Positions 1 to 7,067 of a stretch of 30,147 nucleotides of DNA are shown in pieces. Below the pieces are notes generated by a model that was not told where the DNA came from, did no database searches, and saw only the letters and a list, made by a program, of their open reading frames with translations. The stretch lies in the NCBI GenBank assembly GCA_002361335.1, contig DESS01000157.1, positions 1 to 30,147 on the forward strand. The letters are read 5' to 3'. Origin of the DNA: Richelia sp. UBA3308. Lineage in GTDB: Bacteria; Cyanobacteriota; Cyanobacteriia; Cyanobacteriales; Nostocaceae. The translations under genes were made by a program, and so were the position numbers. How positions within the stretch are numbered: the first letter of the stretch is position 1; every line of letters starts with the position of its first letter.

Positions 1-58
1 CTACCCCGAAGGGGTTCGGTCATTTTCGGAGTATTATTACTAAAACAATAAACCCGCC

Positions 59-749
59 ATGTCTAAACCCTTTATTCTGTACGATACACGCCACTACTCA
101 ACCGTTGATGCGATCGCGGGATACGCCAAATGGGCACCTACATACGATGCAACGGTAGACAATCAATTAGATATTCCTTTATTAAGTAACCTACAAACGC
201 TACCTTGGTTAAAAATAAATAAAGCTGTCGATTTAGGATGTGGCACTGGAAGAATCGGTAAATGGTTACAGAATCAAGGAATTTCTGATATTTACGGAGT
301 TGATTGTTCTTCGGAAATGGTAAATCTTGCTGCTGCCAAACAGATTTATACTCAGCTTGATATTGTAGATATTACCCAAACTTCATTGCCGAGTTGCAGT
401 TACGATATTGCTGTGACATCCCTTGCTGTTTGTCATCTGCCAAATCTCTATGCTTTATATACAGAGGTAGCACGCCTTTTGCAAAAGGGAGGATTATTTG
501 TTTTAGTCGATTATCACCCATTCTTCCTACTACGAGGAATCCCCACAAATTTTGATTGTGAAAATGGAGAATCAATATTTTGTACATTTATTTAGCGATC
601 ATATTAATACTGCTTATCTAGTCAATTTTAGATTACTGGAAATGCAAGAGAGAGTGGTTGATTCACCATGGATAGCACAGAAACTAGGGATGGCAAAGTA
701 TATTAATCAACCTATTAGTTTTTGTATGGTTTGGCAAAGCCTGGTGTAA
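59..749 (+). pseudogene. Class I SAM-dependent methyltransferase, frameshifted
   Basis: The first reading frame (59-595) has a class I Rossmann methyltransferase core: SAM-binding motif I DLGCGTGRIG at about residues 58-67, acidic motif GVDCS near 80, and the later strand GGLFVLVDYHP. It stops at 595 inside what should be the C-terminal domain. The next frame, open from about 552 to 749, continues the same protein type (YFVHLFSDHINTAYLVNF, then LLEMQERVVD and PISFCMVWQ), so the two frames look like one gene of about 225-230 residues broken by a frameshift or small deletion near 565-590. The substrate cannot be told from the sequence. The catalytic core is complete, so a shortened product is possible, but the lost tail in this family normally packs over the active site. 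A sequencing indel would give the same picture. Confidence 0.7.
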
Positions 750-791
750 CAAGCAGGGGGAGGAAGAACTGGTTCGTTTTTCCAAAAATTG

Positions 792-821
792 TGTAGAGAC
801 GTTATATATAACGTCTCTACA
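792..821. repeat. Perfect 30-bp palindrome (TGTAGAGACGT type)
   Basis: Each half is TGTAGAGACGTTATA followed by its exact reverse complement. A relative with the core AGACGTTGCA lies at 13268-13288, and a worn copy lies near 16793-16815. Dispersed TGTAGAGACG palindromes are familiar cyanobacterial intergenic repeats. Confidence 0.75.
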
Positions 822-879
822 ACCCATCATAATTAATGGGACAAAACACTAATAGTCTGTCCCATAAAAAATGATGGGT
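822..879. repeat. Nested inverted repeat
   Basis: An outer stem ACCCATCAT (822-830) pairs with ATGATGGGT (871-879). An inner stem ATGGGACA (836-843) pairs with TGTCCCAT (858-865). As DNA or RNA this would fold into one extended hairpin. It may be a terminator-like or repeat element behind the broken methyltransferase gene. Confidence 0.5.
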
Positions 880-964
880 GAGGGCAAGCAGGGGGAGAAA
901 AAGCCCTTGTATTTTCACAAGATACTCATCAAAACGGCAGGAGACAAACTACTAATGCAAAGCC

Positions 965-982
965 CCCCTTTAATAAGAGGGG
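965..982 (-). terminator. Possible terminator hairpin of the ClC gene
   Basis: A C-rich/G-rich hairpin (CCCCTT, loop TAATAA, GAGGGG, including one G-U pair) lies 24 bases beyond the stop codon of the minus-strand ClC gene. The following minus-strand sequence has only a weak T run, so the call is tentative. Confidence 0.3.
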
Positions 983-1005
983 TTGAGGGGATATCAATTC
1001 CTTAA

Positions 1006-2400
1006 TCAGCGTGGGCTACTGCCTGCCAAAGTTGACGCAGGTGAACTACTATTTAACTTACTTACCACTGGAATTTCTACTGTTTCTATGGTACGAGAAC
1101 GTTGAGTTTTTAATAGAGATACATTACTAGTCAATAGCAAACTTGTAAAGCTGGCGATCGCAATTACCGGTAAAATTGTCGTGTTTGATAATACGCTTAG
1201 TATAATTGAAGTACTAATAGGAGTTTTGGTAATTGCCACATTAATCCCCGCCATACAGCATAACATCGCAATTGTTGGATGAATTTCAGGTATTGCCACA
1301 GCGATCCCCAAACCTAAATTTGCTCCCACAAAAAATAAGGGAAAGATAAAACCACCTCTAAATCCTCCATGAATAGTCAAACTGATTGCCAACATTTTGG
1401 CTAGAGCAATAGCCAGCAACATAGCTATTCCCAAATTTGCTCCCGCTTCAATTACCTGGGTTTCAATCTGTTGCTCGCTGAAAAACAGAGTTTGGGGAAA
1501 AATTACACCGATGCAACCTATTCCTAATCCCCCTAATAATCCCAATATAATATGATTACCTTCTAATTTCTGAATCAAAAACTTAATTAGTCGAAAAATC
1601 GCCACAAACAAAATTCCTGCACAACCACCCACTGCACCTAAAATTAAACTTTGAAGCAGATACGGCCAGGTAATCGAGGGTAAAACTCCAAAATTTTCAA
1701 AGTGATAAATTCCCCCTACTTCTAATCCCGTTCCAAAACGGAACACACTAACGCTAAAAATAGAGGATATTATTGCAGGTACAATCGCTTCATAATATTC
1801 AATACTACGACGGTGAGGAATCTCCAGAGCAAACAAAGCGCCGCCAATAGGAGCACCAAAAAAGGCTCCTAGAGCAGCACTCATGCCACAAAACGTCAAA
1901 ATCCGAATTGTTTTAACACTAAGCTGTAGTTTATCTCCTAACCAACTACCCAAACTACCATTAATTTGCACTAAAGGAGCTTCTGGTCCTAAACTACCTC
2001 CAGAGGTAATGGATATTAAAGAAATTAGAATCATTGCTGGTGTTTGTTTCGGCTCCAGTCTACCTGGATCGTGAACTTTATCGATTACCAATGCCATCTC
2101 TCCAGGTAATCCTAATAAATAAAGACATAGACCGACCAAAAGACCGCCCAAACTTGCTATTATCCAAGTATAATTCCACTCTGGTAGCCATTCTGGAAAA
2201 AATGTAGTCCAAAATTCTCTACCACTTTCCCAAATCCATTCCAAGCAATGTTCTAAAATAAAGTAATAGGCTGTTGCGACTAATCCTCCTACCGTGCCGA
2301 TTGCGATCGCACAACCAACAGTTTCAAAATAACTAAGTTCTTGTTTGCTACGTATTGTTTTATATAATACCAATTCGTTTTTATTCTCAATCGTTATCAT
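1006..2400 (-). CDS. ClC-family chloride channel/transporter
   Basis: This is a 464-residue polytopic inner-membrane protein, close to the usual 420-470 residues of prokaryotic ClC proteins. The ClC signatures are GGSLGPEAPLV at residues 134-144, corresponding to G(K/R)EGP, and GGFRGGFIFPLFFVGANLG near 345-363, corresponding to the GxFxP anion-binding loop. The glutamate that gates transport in E. coli ClC (E148) is replaced here by L137, although E140 stands three residues later. Loss of that gate in known ClCs uncouples proton exchange and favours passive anion flow, so a channel-like role is plausible but not shown. The gene is monocistronic by position, and about 800 bp of gene-free DNA lies upstream. 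Only a weak TAGG-like ribosome site precedes the ATG. Confidence 0.88.
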   Translation of the reverse strand: MITIENKNELVLYKTIRSKQELSYFETVGCAIAIGTVGGLVATAYYFILEHCLEWIWESGREFWTTFFPEWLPEWNYTWIIASLGGLLVGLCLYLLGLPGEMALVIDKVHDPGRLEPKQTPAMILISLISITSGGSLGPEAPLVQINGSLGSWLGDKLQLSVKTIRILTFCGMSAALGAFFGAPIGGALFALEIPHRRSIEYYEAIVPAIISSIFSVSVFRFGTGLEVGGIYHFENFGVLPSITWPYLLQSLILGAVGGCAGILFVAIFRLIKFLIQKLEGNHIILGLLGGLGIGCIGVIFPQTLFFSEQQIETQVIEAGANLGIAMLLAIALAKMLAISLTIHGGFRGGFIFPLFFVGANLGLGIAVAIPEIHPTIAMLCCMAGINVAITKTPISTSIILSVLSNTTILPVIAIASFTSLLLTSNVSLLKTQRSRTIETVEIPVVSKLNSSSPASTLAGSSPR

Positions 2401-2784
2401 AAAAGCAACCTAGATGTAATTTATCCCAACAGTGAAACTCCGGCTTTGTGATGCTGTTTTCAAAAAAACAAAAATTTGATACTTCCGCCCCTTTACCTAA
2501 AGCAATCCTCCTTCTTTCAATGCTTCTGAAAAAAGTCGTTTTTCTAATTTAAATTGCTGTACTAATTAGAGCTACTTTACACACATGAATGTTTCTCCCA
2601 CATTATACATTGACTTTTATAACGAAAAGTAATATTATTTACATTTAATATTTTTTTTAAATTTGCAACTATTGATTATTGTCACAATATTCCCCGCTCA
2701 TTGCACAGAGAAAAAAAGTATTATTGCATGTGGGATATTTTGACGATTATCATTAGGATTCTAATCTACTTTACTTGAGAAATT

Positions 2785-2934
2785 ACTTGTCCAATTTCTT
2801 GAGGAGATGCTCCTATATAACATTGCTCTTATTAGCATTTCAAGATTCTCACCTTGCTGCTATTTTCTCAGTAGAAACCCTGCTTCTATTCGTGCTTGCT
2901 GAGTAAAAGGTGGTGTTTTTACTTGATTATGTAA
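2785..2934 (-). pseudogene. Relic of a HigB/Gp49-type toxin
   Basis: Reading the minus strand from 2934 gives LHNQVKTPPFTQQARIEAGF, then LLRK, an in-frame TAG at 2860-2862, and then QQGENLEMLIRAM in the same frame before similarity fades. From memory, VKTPPF, ARIEAGFLLR and QQGENLxMPHSRPM run through the phage-derived Gp49-like (DUF891, HigB-type) mRNA-interferase toxins found in many cyanobacteria. About the first half of such a toxin is recognisable. There is no start codon, one nonsense codon and no intact C-terminal half, so it is dead. No antitoxin gene was found beside it. Confidence 0.55.
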
Positions 2935-2993
2935 TTAAATGAAGGGCTTATCTTCTTCCAAAATAGATATTAAATTATATCATATCTGATATA

Positions 2994-3120
2994 TTTAGGA
3001 CGGGAGCAACTGGCCGCCTTTTCTTGTAGGGTGCTGTACTCTTGGAAGAATTTTAATGAAGTAATCAAGGTTGTAGCGTCACGCACCAACAGGATATTGT
3101 AATTGTTGTAAGTCCTGATA
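2994..3120. repeat. Degenerate repeat element, copy 1
   Basis: This segment begins TTTAGGACGGGAGCAACTGG and ends GTTGTAAGTCCTGATA. It resembles 18818-18947 in order and spacing: TTAGGA, GCAACTGGC, TTGTAGNGT, then GTAAGTC(C/T)TGATA. Its ends also resemble the AGGACTTACGCAA ends of the element at 8893-9043. It lies 90 bp upstream of the methyltransferase at 3211. The remainder of 2401-3210 is AT-rich; apart from this element and the toxin relic I see nothing in it. Confidence 0.45.
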
Positions 3121-3210
3121 TTTTAAAACTAACTGAACACCTCAAACAAATTAGATTTCGCGCTTCCCTAATACGATAAAATTATTAAAAAATATTAAGG
3201 CTGTATTCTA

Positions 3211-4197
3211 ATGAATTGGTTGCTTTCTACCTTGGGAATAACCCTTGCAATTTTAGCTATAGGGATTGCATTATATTTAATCACTGCTCGTCGCTATCAA
3301 TCTTCTGATTCTGTAGCCAATTCCTACGATGAATGGACAGAAGATGGTATCTTAGAGTTTTATTGGGGAGAACATATTCATTTAGGTCATTACGGTTCCC
3401 CACCGCGACGGAAGAATTTTTTGGTTGCTAAATCTGATTTTGTCCATGAAATGGTACGTTGGGGTGGTTTAGATAAGTTATCCCCAGGTACTACCGTTAT
3501 AGATGTTGGTTGTGGAATTGGAGGTAGCAGTCGTATTTTAGCTGCCGATTACGGTTTTGATGTCACCGGAGTTACTATTAGTCCCCAACAAGTTAAACGT
3601 GCTACTGAATTAACCGCCGAAGGAGTTAGCGCAAAATTTATGGTAGATGATGCCATGGCGCTTTCTTTCCCCGATGCCAGTTTTGATGTAGTCTGGTCAA
3701 TAGAAGCTGGTCCTCATATGCCAGATAAAGCGGTTTTTGCTAGAGAATTAATACGGGTGTTAAAGCCTGGTGGAATTCTGGTTGTAGCTGATTGGAATCA
3801 AAGGGACGATCGCCAAATTCCACTGAATTTCTGGGAGAAACCGGTAATGCGACAATTATTGGATCAATGGTCACATCCTGCTTTTTCGAGTATAGAAGGT
3901 TTTTCCGAACTTTTGGAAGCAACAGGATTTGTGGAAGGGGAAGTGGTTACGGCAGACTGGACAAAAGAAACACTTCCTTCCTGGTTGGATTCGATTTGGC
4001 AAGGAGTAGCTATACCTGCTGGATTGCTTAAGTTTGGAGTTTCTGGTTTGATAAAATCTTTGCGGGAAGTACCTACTCTTTTACTGATGCGGTTAGCATT
4101 TGGCACAGGGCTTTGTCGATTTGGAATGTTCCGTGCACTTAGGAATAATTCATTGTCAAAATCGGCTGATGTTTCAACGGAAACTGTTCAAGTTTGA
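3211..4197 (+). CDS. MPBQ/MSBQ methyltransferase (plastoquinone/tocopherol synthesis)
   Basis: The 328-residue protein matches, from memory and nearly end to end, the Synechocystis sll0418 type of 2-methyl-6-phytyl/solanyl-benzoquinone methyltransferase. This enzyme methylates the quinone head group on the way to plastoquinone and tocopherol. Residues 3-24 form one hydrophobic anchor. It is followed by SDSVANSYDEWTEDGILEFY, SAM motif I (VIDVGCGIGG, 96-105), the GVTISPQQVKRA segment, and WSIEAGPHMPDK, the characteristic quinone/tocopherol methyltransferase block. The C-terminal half (WEKPVMRQLLDQWSHPAF, then LLMRLAFGTGLCRFGMFRA) is also typical. The anchor suggests action at the thylakoid or plasma membrane. 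No clear Shine-Dalgarno sequence precedes the ATG. It stands alone, with repeat DNA on both sides. Confidence 0.93.
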   Translation: MNWLLSTLGITLAILAIGIALYLITARRYQSSDSVANSYDEWTEDGILEFYWGEHIHLGHYGSPPRRKNFLVAKSDFVHEMVRWGGLDKLSPGTTVIDVGCGIGGSSRILAADYGFDVTGVTISPQQVKRATELTAEGVSAKFMVDDAMALSFPDASFDVVWSIEAGPHMPDKAVFARELIRVLKPGGILVVADWNQRDDRQIPLNFWEKPVMRQLLDQWSHPAFSSIEGFSELLEATGFVEGEVVTADWTKETLPSWLDSIWQGVAIPAGLLKFGVSGLIKSLREVPTLLLMRLAFGTGLCRFGMFRALRNNSLSKSADVSTETVQV

Positions 4198-4217
4198 TAA
4201 TTTCATAACCAAAGAAT

Positions 4218-4285
4218 GTGGTACGGGCATCCCTGCCCGTACAAATGTACCATCAACACAGATGAAATTAACTGTATATCAATAG
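4218..4285. repeat. Dispersed hairpin repeat (TACGGGCA family), copy 1
   Basis: GTACGGGCA, a 4-base loop and TGCCCGTAC form a hairpin at 4221-4242, just after the methyltransferase gene. The following bases (AAATGTACC, ATGAAAT, ACTGTAT) match the copy at 13201-13262, so the repeat extends beyond the hairpin. It may also work as a terminator. Confidence 0.65.
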
Positions 4286-4336
4286 CCAGACGGGTAAAAA
4301 TAACAGCAAATTTAAGCTTGATAAATATTACTAAAA

Positions 4337-5506
4337 ATGATTAATTTTCAGTTATTTAAAAATACAAAAAATTGCCGCAACACAAATGATTTTAGAACTT
4401 TAGCTAAGGCCAAATTACCTTCTGCGATATTTCATTATATAGACGGGGCTGCAGATGATGAAGTTACTTACAGAAGAAATACAGAAGCCTATGAAAAATG
4501 CGATTTGATTCCCAATGTATTGGCGGGAGTTGAAGAAATAGATACTTCTGTGGAAGTAATGGGAATGAAAATTGATATTCCGATGTTTTGTTCGCCAACA
4601 GCATTACAAAGATTATTTCATTACGATGGTGAAAGAGCAGTTGCTAAAGCGGCAGAAAAATATGGAACTTTGTTTGGTATATCAAGTTTAGGAACGGTTA
4701 GTTTACAAGAGATTGGCAAAACAATTTCAACACCAAAGATGTTTCAATTTTATTGCCATAAAGACAAAGGTGTAAATGATGCAATGATCGAAATGTGTAA
4801 ACAAGCAAATTTTGATGCGATCGCTCTCACCGTTGATACAATAACTGGAGGAAATCGAGAAAGAGATTTGTGGACAGGATTTACTACACCTCCAAAATTA
4901 ACACCGAAAAGTTTAATTAGTTTTGTTTTACATCCTAATTGGTCATTGAATTATTTATTGCGGGAAAAATTTAGTTTACCGCAATTAGAACAACACGTAA
5001 ATAGGGGAACAAATATAGCAGTATCGGTAGGTGATTATTTAAGTTCGATGTTAGATCAATCAATGGATTGGAAGGATGCTGAAGAAATTAATCGAAAATG
5101 GGGTAAGAAGTTTTGTCTCAAAGGTGTAATGAGTGTTGATGATGCTAAGCGCGCAGTTGATATCGGAGCAGATGCAATAATGGTATCAAATCATGGCGGC
5201 CGTCAATTGGATGGTTGTATATCACCTTTCGAGCAGTTAGCAGAAATAGTCGATGCTGTTGGCGATCGCATTGATGTAATCTGTGATGGTGGTATCAGAA
5301 GGGGAACTCATGTTCTGAAGGCTCTCTCAGTTGGCGCTAAAGCTTGCTCGGGTGGCAGATGGTATTTATATGCTTTGGCGGCTGGGGGGCAATTGGGGGT
5401 TGAAAAAGCCATTTCTAATATGAAAAATGAAATCGAAAGAGATATGAAACTTATGGGTGTTACAAAACTTTCCCAATTGTCAAGAAAAAATATAAAATTT
5501 AGATGA
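4337..5506 (+). CDS. FMN-dependent alpha-hydroxy-acid oxidase/dehydrogenase
   Basis: This 389-residue protein belongs to the glycolate oxidase/L-lactate oxidase/LldD family of TIM-barrel flavoproteins that oxidise 2-hydroxy acids to 2-keto acids. Family active-site positions can be placed: Y34 (FHYIDGAADDE), Y139 (FQFYCHKD), the flavin loop TVDT near 165-168, R174 (GGNRERD), K262 (LKGV), and catalytic H286 with R289 in SNHGGRQLDG. The phosphate-binding part is DGGIRRGTHVLKAL and GRWYLYALAAGGQLGV. The length and the segment at about 180-255 resemble bacterial L-lactate dehydrogenases rather than the shorter plant-type glycolate oxidases, but substrate cannot be fixed by eye. It follows the preceding gene after 139 bp of repeat DNA, with no evident Shine-Dalgarno sequence, so it is probably transcribed alone. 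Confidence 0.88.
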   Translation: MINFQLFKNTKNCRNTNDFRTLAKAKLPSAIFHYIDGAADDEVTYRRNTEAYEKCDLIPNVLAGVEEIDTSVEVMGMKIDIPMFCSPTALQRLFHYDGERAVAKAAEKYGTLFGISSLGTVSLQEIGKTISTPKMFQFYCHKDKGVNDAMIEMCKQANFDAIALTVDTITGGNRERDLWTGFTTPPKLTPKSLISFVLHPNWSLNYLLREKFSLPQLEQHVNRGTNIAVSVGDYLSSMLDQSMDWKDAEEINRKWGKKFCLKGVMSVDDAKRAVDIGADAIMVSNHGGRQLDGCISPFEQLAEIVDAVGDRIDVICDGGIRRGTHVLKALSVGAKACSGGRWYLYALAAGGQLGVEKAISNMKNEIERDMKLMGVTKLSQLSRKNIKFR

Positions 5507-5544
5507 TTTTAATCTTAAACAAACTTCACCCTGTTCTATGGCTT

Positions 5545-5568
5545 CCCTCTCCGATGCTTTGGAGAGGG
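5545..5568. terminator. Hairpin between the oxidase gene and moaB
   Basis: CCCTCTCC, an 8-base loop and GGAGAGGG make a stable stem 39 bases after the oxidase stop codon. No T run follows. It may stop transcription or simply be a common GGAGAGGG-type repeat. Confidence 0.4.
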
Positions 5569-5625
5569 ATTGAGGGTGAGGTTGTAGCAAATCTGATAAA
5601 ATATAATTACAGGAGCATCTAGAAT

Positions 5626-6144
5626 ATGGATAACTGCGAATCTTTACTCCCTTTAAAAATTGCCGTAATGACTGTTTCTGATACGCGAACAGAGGCTGAT
5701 GATAAATCCGGTAAAATATTAGTTGATAATTTAAATATAGCAGGGCATAATCTAGCAGAAAAAGTCATAGTTCCCGATAATATCTATCAGATTCGTGCAG
5801 TTGTATCTCGCTGGATTGCTGATGAATCTGTTCAAGTTATTTTAACTACTGGTGGTACTGGAGTTACGGGGCGTGACGGTACTCCAGAAGCAATAAAACC
5901 TTTATTAGATAAAGAAATCGAGGGATTTGGTGAGATATTTCGGATGATTTCTTATCAGGAAATTAAAACTTCTACGATTCAATCTCGCTGTTTAGCTGGC
6001 GTTGCTAACGGTACTTATATTTTTTGTTTACCAGGTTCTTCTGGTGCTTGTAAAACCGGATGGGAGATTATTAAAGAACAACTTGATTCTCGCAATCGCC
6101 CTTGTAATTTAGCTCAATTGATTCCTAGATTAAGGGAAAAATAA
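5626..6144 (+). CDS. moaB: Molybdenum cofactor biosynthesis protein B
   Basis: At 172 residues this is the normal size for MoaB (E. coli about 170). It has the MoaB/MogA fold motifs: IAVMTVSDTR at 13-22, the molybdopterin-binding loop TTGGTGVTGRDGTPEA near 84-99, and the family-specific tail TSTIQSRCLAGVANGTYIFC and LPGSSGACKTGW, ending with a PCNLAQLIPR-type segment. The family binds or adenylylates molybdopterin before molybdate insertion; which step this protein performs is not evident. A good ribosome site (AGGAG, 5611-5615) precedes the ATG at a spacing of 10. No other molybdenum cofactor genes are nearby, so the gene is isolated here. Confidence 0.9.
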   Translation: MDNCESLLPLKIAVMTVSDTRTEADDKSGKILVDNLNIAGHNLAEKVIVPDNIYQIRAVVSRWIADESVQVILTTGGTGVTGRDGTPEAIKPLLDKEIEGFGEIFRMISYQEIKTSTIQSRCLAGVANGTYIFCLPGSSGACKTGWEIIKEQLDSRNRPCNLAQLIPRLREK

Positions 6145-6275
6145 TCTCAATTTATCAACGTTTTTGCCTGGTTATTCCAGAGTAAAGTTTATCTGTGACA
6201 TACAAAAGTTTATTTGAAATTATGAGCTAGCACAGCGGGTAACATCCCAATTTTTAAAAAACATTTAACCTGACA

Positions 6276-7037
6276 CCCTCAAATCAGTATGGTAACGATG
6301 TCGCTTCACTTTATCCTTATGTTTTATACGGCAACATAGCTTGTAATATACAGCTAGATGTGGATACAGGATTTAAGTTTGGTCAGTTAGGACTAGAATT
6401 AGTTTCTAAACTTAATGCTAAAGCGATCAAATCAGATATATTTGGTGCAGCAGCATGTTTTACTTTACACCGTAAGTCTCACATCAGAGAAACATTACCG
6501 TTGATACAACAAACTTATAGGGTTGGTCTGGAATTTGGTAGTTTAGAATTTGTTGGATATGGTGCCCAATTATTTTGTCTTTCTTCCTTTTTGTGTGGTG
6601 AAACTCTAACTAATTTGGAGCAGGAAACTCGCGCTTACTGTAACAGTTTACAAAAACTAAATCAATTAACAACAGCTAATTACTGTAGAATTTATTGGCA
6701 GTCAACTTTAAATTTGCTCGGAAGCGATAATCCGACTAATTTATCTGGAATAGCTGTGAAAGAGTCAGAATTATTACCTTTACTAATAGAAGCTAATGAC
6801 TTATTCGGATTATTTGTCTTCTATTTAAATAAAGTCATACTTTGTTACCTATTAGGAGACTTTGAGAAAGCTATAAATAATTCTATAGAAGCAAGAAAGT
6901 ATGCAATTGCTAGCACTGGAATGATAGTCAAGCCAGTGTTTTATTTCTATGAATCTTTAACTATCTTAGCAACTTGCAATTTGCAATCAAATGAGAATAA
7001 ATATTTAGTCCAAATACTGGAAGAAAATCAATCATAA
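6276..7037 (+). pseudogene. Truncated middle part of a giant Ser/Thr-kinase/AAA/histidine-kinase protein
   Basis: Reading in frame from about 6276 gives YGNDVASLYPYVLYGNIACN and then DTGFKFGQLGLELVSKLNAK. This is the TPR-like linker seen after the AAA ATPase of very large cyanobacterial proteins with the order Ser/Thr kinase, AAA ATPase, linker, GAF, histidine kinase. The similarity starts upstream of the first possible start (GTG 6360), and an in-frame stop lies at 6255-6257. The kinase and ATPase parts, normally 1000 or more residues, are therefore absent. The frame ends at TAA 7035-7037 and continues in the same frame past it (LQQQWANYAPMNHQHK), so a single nonsense codon separates it from the next gene. 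It is probably non-functional. Confidence 0.7.
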
Positions 7038-7067
7038 TTACAACAGCAATGGGCTAATTATGCTCCC

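Larger units (their letters stand above)
750..897. repeat. Spacer bracketed by a 13-bp direct repeat
   Basis: CAAGCAGGGGGAG occurs at 750-762 and again at 885-897. Between the two copies lie the palindrome at 792-821 and the nested inverted repeat at 822-879. The arrangement suggests a short mobile or repeat unit, but similar G-rich strings are common between cyanobacterial genes. Confidence 0.4.

Noticed and set aside
1..58. Short hairpin ACCCC-GAA-GGGGT at 3-15
   Set aside because: The stem is only five pairs at the window edge. It is too weak to call a terminator or repeat without upstream sequence.
5602..5607. TATAAT as a -10 box for moaB
   Set aside because: No -35 lies at suitable spacing, and a start site there would fall inside the ribosome binding site.
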